NCBI GenBank assembly: GCA_949126835.1
Contig: OX421499.1
Location: forward strand, 22,816,990 to 22,880,989
Origin: Anisus vortex
Lineage: Eukaryota; Mollusca; Gastropoda; Planorbidae
DNA length: 64,000 nucleotides
Direction of reading: 5' to 3'
Positions within the stretch are counted from its first letter, which is position 1. Every line of letters starts with the position of its first letter. The notes below the pieces were generated by a model. The model was not told the origin of the DNA. It ran no database searches and saw nothing but the letters and a program-made list of their open reading frames with translations. Of the stretch, positions 1 to 11,519 are shown piece after piece. The translations under genes were made by a program, and so were the position numbers.

Positions 1-77
1 AGGCATCATTTAGGACACTTGGATCTTGAAAAACAAATCAATAGTGAGTTAGAAGCCCAAAAGAATTTATGGCTGAT
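1..77 (+). CDS. possible partial internal exon, unknown product
   Basis: Only one plus-strand frame is open across the window edge (25 codons, starting RHHLGHLDLEKQ and ending EAQKNLWL), and it ends at a good splice donor, gtaagg, at 78. The other two frames stop early. The peptide is charged and helix-like and I do not recognise it. It lies on the strand opposite to GPATCH1, whose later exons should lie further left, so a chance open frame is quite possible. Confidence 0.25.
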
Positions 78-1641
78 GTAAGGGTTTTTTCCCCCTGGTA
101 ATGGAGGATATATCTAAATTTATAATGGTACAATTTTAATATTGTCCTAATGGATTAAAAATATAATTAGCAAAAATATGTATTATAAAAGATATTACAT
201 AAGAGTGGTCTTCTACTAAGATTAGAATTTACTTAAATTGTTTTGATAAAGCTAGAAATGTGTAAAAAGAATTAATTAAAATATCTGCTAGTACACTTTT
301 CTGATAATGTGATAGAAACATACAGTAATGAACAAATAATTTGTGTACAAAAGACAACAAATAGGCACTTTCCCCAATTAATATGGATATAATTTCAAAC
401 CAATATGCTTTTCAGGGTCTAAGACTTGACTTACAATTTGTTCATTTAACCCTAGCACCTCATATATGAACTAACAATTAAGATTTAATTACTAAATTTG
501 TATTATGTGCCTGATTCTCCAAATGGGCTTAACTTAATTTTCAAATTCCATTTCAATAAGTCGTAAATGACATGTATTTCCAGCAATTTTTAAAAACAAA
601 TTACATATTTATACAGTGCTATTCATAACAAAATCTTTGAATGCGCTTTACAATTACCATATGTTATTAAAATAAATTAAAAAAGTGTGTATTTAATTTT
701 GTTTTAAAAATGTCTATAAAACATGAATGAAATTTTTTCCCTATATTCACAAAGTTCATTTGCAAAGTTTGATACGTCATAAAAATAATCTCAACACAAT
801 TCTTTTTGTCTCATTTTGTGAAGAAAATTTATATTGTTTATTCCGTCAATTTAAACATGAAACAACTCTTTTATTTTTGACTGAAATGACTGATGTGGCT
901 ATTTTGGCAGGTTTCACAAAATACTATTATTTATAGTTTTAAACTAAATTTACGCAAACTATTGTGGTTTAAACGTAAAAAATCCTTTTTTTTTTGCTTT
1001 TAACACACACGCTTTGTTTAGGTCCACGGCAGCCGCCATTTTGAAAGTATGGCAGCGATTTCGGTAGTCCTAGACTTTAAGACGCCTGAGTGCGAAATCA
1101 CGTTTTATTGTAAAAAAAAATAATAAAACACAACACAAACACTGATATTTGTACGTTTTGTGAGTTTATTTGTCATAAAAGTATTCATTTCAAAAATATT
1201 GTGTGTTTTAATGCTTTTTTGCTGTTGTTTAGTCGAACTAATTTTGTAGCTTCCTGACAGGGCAATTTTTCCGATTTTTTTTATTAATAATTATAAAATA
1301 TTGGAATATCAGCTGACTTTAAAAATGTCATATTTCGATTCCTGGGCTTGTAGGCTTTAAAATGACATATAATACTATACTATAGCTTAACATTATTTTT
1401 TTCCAAAAAGACATAAAAAATGGGAACTCTTGAAATCCTTATTGTGAAACCTGCCTTTTTTAAAAGGTATAACCTTGACAAGGATCTCCGCAATAACACA
1501 AGAAGAATATTCGTGGCAAACTTCATGTCAGTATGTCCAGTATTTAAAAAGATTATGCGGCTAGTACACATATACACACACGACTCTTGAGATTTATATA
1601 TATGATTAAACAATGAAAGTTATAAAAAAAAAAAGATAAAC
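78..1641. other. GPATCH1 intron 3 (part), no recognised gene
   Basis: AT-rich sequence with homopolymer runs. The next GPATCH1 exon was looked for on the minus strand and not found, so intron 3 probably continues past the window edge. A small GC-richer patch near 1025-1100 holds two short ATG-initiated frames facing away from each other (minus from about 1045, plus from about 1052). Both stop within about 25 codons, and there is no further evidence for a gene. Confidence 0.5.
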
Positions 1642-4600
1642 CTCTTCATCCATAAAATCCTCAGGTCTATAAGCAGTCCTTTCTGCATCGTCAGACTTTT
1701 GTTTTCTTGATGATAAGAAAGTAGATGGGGTGAATCCTGAAAAAGAAAGTAATTTCAATGTGAACATTTAACTTTTTATCTAAGTAAGTGGTCAAATTGT
1801 AGAAGACACTAAAATAGTTCAATAAACACACACAAAAAAAACACCAACAATACAAGAATTGGTGGCTTGGCATAGGTGCAGAAAAACAAACCTGTATTTT
1901 TTTTATCTAATGTAAAATGATGGAGGTATTGTTTTTACTTCAAATTTCATTTTTACACATTTTGGTTTCTTGTATTTGTAAACACTTTATAAGTAAAGTA
2001 CCCTTCGGACCAAACTGATTATATTTAGAAATAATCCTGTTGAAAAACTGAATTAAGCACATGTGTTTCAGGCTTTGATAAAATCTATACCATCTATTTA
2101 TTCAAATTATTTTAGATTCATTTCATATTTTAGAGCCTTACCTTCTTTAGAGCCAACAGTGTTAAAATAACCAGCAGAGAATCCCCCAGTAAAAGCTCCA
2201 TGAAACCTACGCCTGCCTTGCTTATCTCGAGCTGTCAAATCCTGGATAGTTGTAGGCTTTTGTAGAGGCTGATCTAGAATTGGACAAGAATGGTGATTAT
2301 CTTTTATAAAATGATTGCAGATACTGCAGAGACAATTTATTACTTTTGTTACCATTACAAAAAAAATGGCAATCAATCTAAACCTAATCTAAACCTAATA
2401 TGGCTAGATCTAACTCTAACTATAATATTGATCATTTTATGAATGGCCTGAATCAACTGAATCTGAATGCCAGAATGGGCATAGCAATTAAATTTTACCG
2501 AGTGGTTATCCGCACGGTTTTGGTTGTGAGGATAACGCTCGCACGTCTACCAGAGCATGCGCATAATGCATAAATAATAGTTTATCTTTCCCTATTTCTT
2601 TAATTACTATTTTGTATTCATTCTGAACAAGATTTCCTGGTACAGTGGCTAGTACTGCGTTCTAGCAACCAGGGTCACGCAGGTTCTACCCCAACATCAT
2701 CCCTCCCTTTTTTATATTTTTCATATTTAATTTTAGTTTTAGTAAAACGAGATAACCATTTGTCAAAGTCAGCCAGAAAATACAATAGCTGACTCCTAAA
2801 TAATACTTTTTCTGGTATAATAAATAAATGGTATGATAGTGAAAATAGTGTTGTGCGCTAATGTCTATTGTGCTTGAGTATAAATGGTTCTTTATACTGT
2901 TTTAAGTAAGCTATATTGAAAGACGAAATTTATGTATCGTAATCAAGTCAAATTTCCATTTGTTTGGATCAATAAAGTAATCGTATCTTATAATTAATTC
3001 AAACAAAAAGGTTATTTAGCCTGACTCTTAACTCTTAGGTCTTATCACAATTAGAAATTGATGTTAGTCTTAGAGTTATAAGCCTACTGATGTAGCTATT
3101 GTTAGGGTTAGACCAAGACCACCGTGTATTTACGATGGTCTTGGTTAGGCCCGGTTAGAGCTAGGAATATGATCCTAAATAATAGTCTACACCTATAGGC
3201 CAAATAGTTAATATAAGTCATAAGTATAGCCTAACTCTCACAATTTTTTTTAAATTTGGGTCTGTTGAAACTGCTAGGCATTATAGATAACGTTTGGCGT
3301 TATTCTCTTTGGCCAAAACCGTGCGGATAACGCTTCCCTAAATTTTATTAAACAAATTAAATAATTAAAGACTTAGACTATTACTATTAGTATTACTAAG
3401 TATCAGGCTACTTAGAAAATATCACTCAGGAATTTGCTGGCTAAGGCAAAAAGTAAACAAATATTTCAAATAACAAACATTGCATTTCAACAAGATATTT
3501 GATAAATTTAAATAAATAGAAAGTCAAATAATTTGTAATTGTATCTATATATATATTAATAATATTAAATAATATTTATTATAATAAAAATACACCCGTG
3601 TACGGATAGTAGCCTACACTCCGCATCGGAGTGTGCTATTCGTACACGGCACGCGCACTAATAATTAAATTCGACTGCGCATTTCTTTTGCGCATTAAAA
3701 ATATTTGACTGAGGATCTTAAATATATAGACTGCTGTTTTTAACGAAGTATTCCTGGCCTAGTGGTTAGAACTGTGCGCTCTTTTAAGAGGGAGAGGTTC
3801 TAACCCGTGATCAGCCGTTGTAATTTTTTTTTTCAATTATAGTATATCCTGTTGAACGCGAATGTTTTTTTTTTTTAATTTACTCTTTTCTAATATTGTT
3901 AGTCCTGGTTAAACTTGTAGTTTTGTTAAGTTAATTTCTTTGGCTTTTCTTTATGTATCATAATCTAATCCTATATACTTATACTTATATTATAGATACC
4001 TTTGTTTATAAATGATAATATAGGCCTATATAAGCCTATATATATATATATAATATATATATATATATTTATATATATATAGCCTATATATATGCCTATA
4101 TATACCGGTACCGGTAGGTTATATATATGATTGATTGATGTTCTGTTTTTGAGACTGAATAAAGTGTTGTGAAGAGATTTTACTGGTTTTGTTGTATGTT
4201 ATTGTCTTGGGTGGAGCATTGAGCAATATCATTAAGTATTAAGTCCGTATTAGCCTACTATTCTATTTGTGTGTGTATAGTTGGAATTTGGAATTCTTAT
4301 CCTATAACCAAGGCAACTAGCAATTATATCTTGGCTTTTTTTTTTGGTTTAGTAAGCTAGGCTGTAGAACATACACTAAACACTAAACAAAACATATTTT
4401 TTTTACATATTAAAAAGACCCGTCTGAATTATTTATAAATATAATGATAAACTATTACTTAAAAAAAAACAGTAAAAGTAATTTGCTAATTATAAAAAAA
4501 AATAAAAAAAAATCGCGTTCAACTGGATAGGCTATACTATAATTATAATTGAATTTAAACAAAATTAACTATTATAACTAGGCCTATTATACGACTGACA

Positions 4601-5541
4601 GCAGGGTAGAACCTGTCCCCTCTTTATACAACACACATCAAATAGTAATTCAGCGCTGGTTTTGAGGCACAGTCAATTATAATCATCACTGCGCATGTCG
4701 TGTACGGATAGACCAGTGTAGTCTATTCGTACACTGAGTGTACGCATCAGTGTACGAATAGCCACGGCCATAAAAATTATTAATATTACTACGCAAAACC
4801 TTAACCTGCCTTACTTTTACACTTAACCTTATCTTATCTTATATTATACATTACAGACGCTCCTTCTATAGCAGGGGTCGGGAACCCATGGCTCGCGAGC
4901 CAGATATTTGGCTCTTTTGATGGCTGCATCTGGCTCGCAGACAAATGTTCGATTAGTAAAGAAATGTTTTTTTTAGACTTTTTGATCTACATATTAATTG
5001 CATATCAATATTTCATTCTACAAATGAGCTAAAGTCTACACTGAAACTCAGCAACAGAAGAATTCAGAGATATAAATACTGTAACTGTAGCCTTCTTTTA
5101 CTGTTTTAGTGTTGAAATTACACAAAATGCGCACATTTACTTGAATTTTTAGTTTTAAACATAATGTATGGCTCTCACAGAATTACTTTTCAAAATATGT
5201 GGTGTCCATGGCTCTCTAAGATAAAAAAGTTCCGGACCCCTGTTCTATAGAGAAGATTATTGCGTCCTACTCCTACTACACTACTACACTCATCCGTGGT
5301 CCGAGTCTACTGTCTAGTCTAGACTAGTACAGTCTAGTCTTGCATTTTTATTAGCCTTAAAAGTAAAGTTGCTTAAGCTTTAATGTCAATAATATTAATT
5401 AGAATCTAAACTATTGATAATTAACTAAGTTGTAAGCAAATCTTTTATTGTATTTTAAACTGTACCGTCAGATAACTCTGGTACTGGTGTGCCAATTAAT
5501 ACGAAGTCATCATCTTCGGAATCGTCACTGGGAGTCGCCAT
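1642..5541 (-). CDS. GPATCH1: GPATCH1, N-terminal part (exons 1-3), minus strand
   Basis: G-patch domain protein 1, a nuclear spliceosome-associated protein; only the N-terminus is in the window. Exon 1 is 5466-5541 (ATG at 5541, 25 codons plus 1 nt, an acidic start [13 protein letters not shown]). Exon 2 is 2142-2273 and exon 3 is 1642-1736. Donors are gtacag, gtaagg and gtttat; acceptors are ctag and tcag. Phases 1 and 1 join correctly and exon 3 ends in phase 0. Exon 2 carries the family-diagnostic stretch [20 protein letters not shown] and exon 3 has [11 protein letters not shown] and PEDFMDEE, matching the conserved region before the G-patch. The G-patch itself and the rest (the family is about 900 residues) must lie left of the window. 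Intron 2 (2274-5465) is filled with transposons. Identification is from recalled family sequence; splice sites were read by eye. Confidence 0.88.
2498..3338. mobile_element. foldback, MULE-like non-autonomous transposon 1
   Basis: The ends are inverted: gttatccgcacggttttgg at 2505-2523 is matched exactly by its complement at 3313-3331. The element is flanked by a 9-bp direct repeat, taaatttta, at 2489-2497 and 3339-3347. Nine-base target duplications with long imperfect arms are typical of Mutator-like elements. No transposase frame is present. It carries a tRNA-like cassette (2632-2700) and an internal hairpin at about 3110-3146 with a 14-bp stem. It sits in GPATCH1 intron 2. Confidence 0.7.
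2632..2700 (+). other. tRNA-like (pol III promoter-like) cassette in foldback 1
   Basis: An A-box-like stretch (tggctagtactg) is followed about 35 nt later by a B-box-like ggttctacccc and then by a T-run. It resembles a decayed tRNA head of the kind seen in SINEs. A cloverleaf could not be drawn convincingly, so I do not call a functional tRNA. Confidence 0.4.
3749..3816 (+). other. tRNA-like cassette in the left arm of foldback 2
   Basis: A good A box (tggcctagtgg), a B box (ggttctaaccc) and a following T-run make a tRNA-like unit, most similar in layout to a glutamate-type tRNA. The anticodon and acceptor stems do not pair well, so it is a degenerate tRNA or SINE head. A diverged inverted counterpart lies in the right arm near 4590-4640. 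Confidence 0.45.
4020..4128. repeat. TA-rich microsatellite
   Basis: Runs of (ta)n interrupted by gcctata units, in the centre of foldback 2. It is the part of the element between the two arms. Confidence 0.8.
4872..5242. mobile_element. hAT-type MITE with perfect 8-bp target duplication
   Basis: The element starts caggggtcgggaac and ends gttccggacccctg, imperfect inverted termini typical of hAT elements. A perfect 8-bp duplication, ttctatag, flanks it at 4864-4871 and 5243-5250. It is 371 bp and non-coding. It interrupts a short dispersed repeat also seen near 25476-25520 and 34310-34385. Confidence 0.88.
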
Positions 5542-6417
5542 TTTGTATGCTAGGTTTCTCAAAAATTAAACCCAACTCACTGAACTATATAATAGAACGC
5601 CTTTCTTTATAACTTAAAAAAAAATATGTATTTATTTATCAAATTAAAACCAGGTATAAATATGCAGGCTGGTGGTCTAAATATTTTTATTTCATTTTTT
5701 TGTTTTATTCAGTCTGTAATTATTGTCTAACATATAGCTGTTGGCCTTGTCTATTTCATCGTCATTTATCCTTTGGGTTCCTTATATGGAACATATAAGG
5801 AATATAAGGCCTACTCCGTCAACGTGACTCAAAGCACGCCACTCTACAACGATCTCTTGTTAGTCGTTTTGGTTCTTCTCAGCTCTTTTCTGTTTGCCAG
5901 CCTCACCCAACACGCTGTGTCTCCATTTACGCTTGGGTCTTACCGTCTTTCTCTGTGTCGTTTGCCCTGGGGGTTCCACTCTAAACCTGCTGTCTAACAA
6001 GAATATAGCTTGTTATTAATATTTCCTGAGGGTTTGTCCAATCCTTCTACTCTTTCTTTCCAGGAATTGTTGTTCTATTGTTCTCTGTCCACACCTCTCC
6101 CACAGCTTGGGGTTTTCTATATCTTATCGTACCACTGTAGGCCCTATATTATTATCAATACATGTTATTTCTGTTGTTCTCTATGTTTCAGACGTGAATT
6201 TAAGTAGGGTCGCGCTTTCACATTTGTGTTGAAAATTCTTATTTTTGTTTTGACAGAGTTGTGCATGGATCTCCAGACTGGTTTCAGATGGGCAAATAAA
6301 ATATATAATAGACTATTTTGCCTGTCGTGACAAATTTATTCGACGTTTAATGTCCTCGTCCGTTCCTCCTGACAAACTGACCATACTTCCAATTAAAGGT
6401 ATATATAGGCTATAAAC
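5542..6417. other. region upstream of GPATCH1 exon 1, no gene recognised
   Basis: Contains the presumed GPATCH1 5' UTR and promoter (about 5542-5700), with no clear TATA box. Several short open frames further right have no features of real coding sequence. Confidence 0.5.
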
Positions 6418-6765
6418 TTCCAAACGACGTCTTCGGTGGCTTGGCCATGTTTCCAGGATGGAGGATGGGCGAATCCCAAAAGACCTGCTATATGCTGAGC
6501 TCGCGGAAGGCAAGAGAGCTACCGCCCCCCCCCCCAACTCAGGTTCAAGGACGTCTGCAAACGTGATCTAAAGGCTATATATAGATGTAGAGGTCGGGAA
6601 CTGGGAGAACCTTGCTCAGCACAGAAATATTTGGAGAGGCACCTTACACACCGGCAGAGGGCAAACTTCGCCTTATGGCAGAGGCTAAACGAGCAGCGAA
6701 GAAAAGTAGGCTGCCCCTAACAATCTCCAACGGTCCAGTTTTCAAGTGCCAGAGATGCGATAGAG
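6418..6765 (+). pseudogene. 3' fragment of a LINE, left part
   Basis: In broken frames this reads RLRWLGHVSRMEDGRIPKDL, then RFKDVCKRDLKA, then NWENLAQHR, then FKCQRC. These are hallmarks of the C-terminal end of a widespread non-LTR retrotransposon family (reverse-transcriptase tail plus a Cys-His motif). A C-run near 6525 breaks the frame. The reading resumes after the inserted hAT MITE at 17172 with SRIGLHRHSQFC, completing the zinc-binding motif. Confidence 0.7.
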
Positions 6766-6807
6766 CATATATAGGTTCTCAACCTTTTTCCGCTCACCGC
6801 CCCCTTT

Positions 6808-9143
6808 GGGGACGTCCATTAATTACGTCAACAATTTTTTGGCGATTTCCCCCCCCCTCCCCCTTGTCAACAACTGTCAAACTTTCAGAGACCCCCCCTA
6901 TATAATTACGTCAACAATTCGTTACCCCCCCCCCTATAACAAGTTTAAAAAAAATTAAACGCTAGCTTTTATGTTTAAAATAGATTTGAAACGGAAAGGT
7001 CTAGATCTTTACTATAATTAATTGTAATACATTTGAAGACTTGTTTTAAAGATTTTATATTGACTAGATAGAACTCTCATAGGCGTTTTCCACAAAAGGG
7101 GTGTAACATGCTTACTATCCCCCATCGCCCCTCCCAATTTGTTTTTCCAATCCGAGGATTTTAACAATATTTCTTTCCTTTTTATTTACTATTGTTCTTT
7201 ACATATAGAAATATTGAATACTTTCTGATTGTACGTTTCACTAATGAGATTTTAGTACAATGTTAATTGTTAAATAGCTTAGGGGGAATCTGTGCACCAG
7301 TTGTAAATTAATCTGCTATTTTAACCATATGCTCACTATTCCTTCTTGCATTATTGCCCCCCTCCCCACACACACGCATTATACACACGGTAGTTGGCTT
7401 CCTTGCCCCTAACGCTCCAACCTTGCACTATTTGCCACCCACACCTTGCAATCTGGCTACGCCACTATAGGCCTACTAATACATTTTTATCTCATAAATA
7501 TTTTTTTTACAAAATTAGAAATTAAAACTAAAAAATTACTATATTTAGCCTAATCACCAAATTTTAATGTTTCATCCATTATAACGTGTCAGCAAAAATA
7601 TATTAGTTTATATATCAGAATTAAGGAATGGTAGGCTAAGTATTCATGGGCCACGAATTATTTTTCTGAAGGAAATATTTTAAAATAACCATGTTGGATT
7701 CACACAATACACTTCATTCAATGCAATTCAAACATAGTCTCAGAGAGGGCCTATTGTTGTTTTTAGTTCTATTGCCCATCCCAGCTATCGCTTACATGGT
7801 ATATATAACGAACGCCAGTCTCTGGCGCCTAATTTCACTTCTGTACCTATGAGCCCCAAAGCTGGCGAAGTGTGTAAACCGCCGATACGTTCCCATTAAG
7901 AATACACCAGCGGGCGAACGCATGGGGGAGAGCTCCCGCAGCGGGTCCGGACAGAGCTGATCTCAACCCTAAACGTTACGCCCTGGACACAAGACGGGCT
8001 CGTCCGATTTTTTTATTTTTTTTAGACCTTTAAACTTGGTTCCCCGAGTCTGACCAGTGAGCTAATGCATGGGACAAGCGGTCGCCGAGATACTTTTACT
8101 CCCATCTCTGTAAGTGACGGAGAGAGGCGTGGTATCCCGAGCTGCAAGTCTGGAGATTAATCGGCTTGTTCTGTTCTTCCATTAGAGGGGGCCTGTGAGG
8201 TAGGCCTACCCCACTGTCCGATTTCTGGCGTCTCCGGGGTGGGGGCTGGTGCGACGTACGGAAAGGTATACAAAACGTCCTGTAAAGACGGCTGCTTTCA
8301 ACGGTGGCCTTGAGGGGATGACATCTCCGTGTCAGACAAAATCCGCTTGGCCAACACACCGTCAGCCCACATAACAGGAATACGAGGCAGGCCATGGATG
8401 GCTCGAGCAAATGTAAGTTCGAACAGAGCAAGCCGACCCAACAAGCGACGGCCTTGTAGGACAACGCCTGCCTACTCATATCTTTCCATGTCGGAGTGGA
8501 TGGCCTGCTAACGCTGATCCAAACATGGTTTCAAGGGTTGGAACTTGGAAAAGACTCAACCATGGGCGTTGAATTAAAGCAGTCGACTCTCGGACGGTGT
8601 TCATTGTCCTTTCAGGACTCAATAACAGAACGGCGCCTAATTTAGATGTAGGCCTACTGAGCGGCAAAAAAACTAGGTTTCTGTTTCTGAACGTACTCTG
8701 CAGAATGTTTGTTGGTGTGTTTATGTTCTTTTGTTATTCCAGTCACAATGGCTCGCTAGACTACAGGGAAGGTGACGTTTTTTACAATTGGTCGGTCATT
8801 TTGCCGTGCTAACAATTGCATTAGTTTCCACTTTCCACTCATACATAGATCTACAAACTAACAAGATGAACACAAAAAGAACATGTCAAATGTCCGTAAT
8901 TTTAATTAATATATTTGTATTAACGTAAAACCATGTTTATATATTATGTCTGCTATGTAAGTGGCACATGACAAATGTAGCCTAGAATTTTGTAATAAAT
9001 TTGTATCATTATTTATTTTAAAAAAGTAACATTGTTGACGTAAACTTTTCTTGACCTCCCCCCCTCCCCCTTGTCAACAATTGTCAAACTTTTTCAGACC
9101 CCCCCTCCCCCCTATTTTGTTGACGTAATTAATGGACGTCCCC
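6808..9143. mobile_element. DNA transposon with 27-bp inverted ends and C-rich subtermini
   Basis: The ends begin ggggacgtccattaattacg and are matched as an inverted copy ending at 9143. Flanking ttt at 6805-6807 and 9144-9146 is a possible 3-bp duplication. Behind each end is a C-rich block with cccccttgtcaacaa.tgtcaaact in the same orientation at both ends, each bounded by gttgacgtaa-type motifs. No transposase was identified, so it is probably non-autonomous. The uninterrupted host sequence is visible in copy B at about 59710. Confidence 0.72.
7824..8643. repeat. GC-richer 796-bp segment between perfect 12-bp direct repeats
   Basis: ggcgcctaattt occurs at 7824-7835 and again at 8632-8643. 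The DNA between is clearly richer in GC than its surroundings and lacks a poly(A) tail. Open frames inside (minus 8096-8479, plus 8329-8511) resemble no family I know. It looks like an insertion with target duplication, of unknown class. Confidence 0.5.
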
Positions 9144-9765
9144 TTTTACAATTTTTTTCCGCTCACCGCCCCCCACCCCCAACTTTCATTTAGCGCCCCC
9201 CCCCCTCTTCCGCAATTTCTTTAGGCGGACTAGACTTTTTGTGTGATTAATTATCTTAAAAAAAAAACTGAAAAGGAAACATATTGTAAGAATTAATAGA
9301 TAATTTTTTTTTTAAATTGCCTTAACAAAAGGTTTAAATAAATCAACGCGAATCGTTTGCCTGGTGTGTTGCTAGCAATTTGTCTACTTTTGTTTCAATT
9401 TTGGTTGCAAAAGCCTATTAGGTCTAATAATCAGTAATATTTGTTATATTACAAAACAGAACTTGTTCGGCATCACTATTGAATTAAATGTGGAAACATT
9501 TTTTTGTTAAAGGGAGATAATTAGCCCGTTTTATTTAAGGTAATATTTCTTTTTTTTTTATTTTATAAAAAATAAATGGCTTACTATTTATTAATTTGAA
9601 ATGATTAAACTGTAAATAGTATTTGAAAATTATATAAATATTACATGACTAAAAGTTTATATGTATATTTTCAAACATTACAATAACTACCCAGTTTGTA
9701 TGATTACTTATTATCTATACCGCTTAACAATTGATTACTTTGTCCCTTGCCCTTTAAAATACATT

Positions 9766-9781
9766 AAGGACATCTCGGTTA
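9766..9781 (+). repeat. LINE target-site duplication, left copy
   Basis: The 16-bp sequence aaggacatctcggtta is repeated exactly at 16761-16776. The same motif is present once, uninterrupted, near 61633 (one mismatch) and 62694 in the other copies of the host MITE, which confirms the insertion site. Confidence 0.92.
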
Positions 9782-10286
9782 TTATCAATTTGTGCTCATA
9801 TTTTACTGGAATAACTTGATAACTTGATTTTCGCACCAAGATGGCGGTGATGCTATTTTTTTGTTGTGTAATTCTTGAGTATTAAGGTATTTATTTAAGT
9901 TATAATTCTTGGAACTAAATCTCATAACGGTGTTCGGAGAATATTGATTGAGTGTAGTTTCAACGACTGCGGAGTCGGGCTGCGCCGTAAACAAGTTCCC
10001 GGTGGATAATACAAAACATTCAACGGTTGTGATATTCTATTTATGCTAGTGTATGCAAAGTGTAAATATTCATTCTGTGTGGAGAACTCTTATTGAGTTA
10101 CAATATCCGGACATCAGTATTTGACATTTTGTGTGGATGTACAGCTCCTGTATGCACTGTGTACAGTTGTGATAACCAGTCATCTGTTTTGACGACTGCA
10201 TAGACGGGCTGCTGCAAATAGTTGATCATAACATTTAAATTTACCGGTGGGGTCTTATAACCATATTTTCTTCCCTTTTGTGCACG

Positions 10287-11489
10287 ATGGCAACTGTGTC
10301 CTTCGCGGTGGGCAAAAAAGACCTGGAGGGTGGTTTGGTGCATGCACCTGACACCCTTGGTCTTAATCTAAGTGGCCTTGAGGCCAGAAGAGTGTCGTTG
10401 GCTACGCTGATGGCCACTCTAAAGTTAAGTGGCCAATCGGCGTTGGCTATATATCGGTTTGAAAACCCTTTGTTGTGGTTCTTAAAAACCACACAACAGG
10501 AGTACGATAGGCTAGTTAACAAGACTTTTGGGACGGATCAGACTTTCACCGTATCGGTACTCCCGCTGGAGACCGAGAAGGTGAAGGTCATCTTTCATTG
10601 GCTATCTGCCAACATAACCGTTACTAAGGTGACAGAAATGTTTCAGGCTCTGTCTGAGCCGGGGACAACTCCCCAAGTCCAAAGACTGTCAGGGGCGGCA
10701 GACAAGTGGGGTGGTTTCATAACCCCCAAAAAGGGAGTGGAGTTACCCCACTATTTAAACCTGACGTACGAGGGAGACCCTCGTACGTATAAAGTTCTGG
10801 TCACAGTGCCCGGACGTCGACAAAACTGTTACAAGTGTGGGCTGAACACACACTGGCCCAATCAGTGTAAGAAAACAATAAGGTCTTATGCGGCGGTGGT
10901 AACAGCGGCTACGGTCACATCTAAGCCGGCACCAGTTTCAACACCACCACTAGCAGCGGCTAAAGGTGCGCCAGGGAAAACCATCGTAGATGATGATGGT
11001 TATACCCTGGTGACTGGCAAAAGTAAGAATAATAATACTAATAGCCTTCCCCTTTCCCTATTGGAAACGGGTATTGTACCCAAATCTCCCTCCATGAATA
11101 AAACTGTGGGAAGTCCTAAAATGCCTCCAAATGAAGAGAGTCAAAATACAACCCCTTTATCGAGTACTCCTTCAACCCCTTTATCCCCCAATAAAACACC
11201 CACTAAATCTCCAAACAAAATACCTCCCCTTATGTCGGTGTGGGAAGTACCTCAGGCCAAAAAACGGCAATATGAGGAGAGTGATGAAAGCCCCAAATCT
11301 CTTCCTAGTTCTCCCTCAAAACGCTCTGCTGAGTCAAGCAGGAAAAAACTGTTCCACTTCTCAGCAGAGTCCCCAATAAGCTCACTGAACAGTGAAACTT
11401 ATATCAATGACCAGACAGAGGAGATGGATTTGATAAAATCGCCACTTCCTCTGGTTATAGACGAAGACGATAAGGATGACAAACAGTAG
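10287..11489 (+). CDS. LINE ORF1, zinc-knuckle RNA-binding protein
   Basis: A 400-residue ORF1 protein that would coat the LINE RNA and act as a nucleic-acid chaperone. The first ATG of the frame is 10287 in a good context (cacgatgg); an upstream TTG at 10278 is in frame but unlikely to be the start. One CCHC knuckle, CYKCGLNTHWPNQC, lies at residues 181-194. The N-terminal 180 residues form an unrecognised domain. The C-terminal half is low-complexity, rich in Ser, Pro, Thr and Lys (repeated SPNK and TPTKSPNK-like runs), and ends in an acidic tail. ORF2 follows 30 bp downstream in a different frame, as usual for two-ORF LINEs. Confidence 0.85.
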   Translation: MATVSFAVGKKDLEGGLVHAPDTLGLNLSGLEARRVSLATLMATLKLSGQSALAIYRFENPLLWFLKTTQQEYDRLVNKTFGTDQTFTVSVLPLETEKVKVIFHWLSANITVTKVTEMFQALSEPGTTPQVQRLSGAADKWGGFITPKKGVELPHYLNLTYEGDPRTYKVLVTVPGRRQNCYKCGLNTHWPNQCKKTIRSYAAVVTAATVTSKPAPVSTPPLAAAKGAPGKTIVDDDGYTLVTGKSKNNNTNSLPLSLLETGIVPKSPSMNKTVGSPKMPPNEESQNTTPLSSTPSTPLSPNKTPTKSPNKIPPLMSVWEVPQAKKRQYEESDESPKSLPSSPSKRSAESSRKKLFHFSAESPISSLNSETYINDQTEEMDLIKSPLPLVIDEDDKDDKQ

Positions 11490-11519
11490 GTTAATAATCA
11501 AACACTCTATAATTGAAGA

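Larger units (their letters stand above)
3592..4769. mobile_element. foldback, MULE-like non-autonomous transposon 2 with tRNA-like arms
   Basis: Two inverted arms of about 250-300 bp can be aligned: a terminal hairpin block (gtgtacggatag paired with ctattcgtacac), a block containing ggttctaaccc or ggttctaccc, and a block containing gttgaacgcga. The left arm is about 3592-3890 and the right arm about 4490-4769. The element is flanked by the 8-bp direct repeat ataaaaat at 3584-3591 and 4770-4777. Each terminus forms its own hairpin, with a 21-bp stem at 3597-3650. The centre is a TA-rich microsatellite. No coding capacity is seen. Confidence 0.72.

Noticed and set aside
727..936. 69-residue plus-strand frame starting with ATG
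   Set aside because: AT-rich, no splice or homology support, and no similarity to known proteins.
8096..8479. 127-residue minus-strand open frame
   Set aside because: Lies inside the transposon at 6808-9143, has no recognisable domain and arises from locally higher GC.
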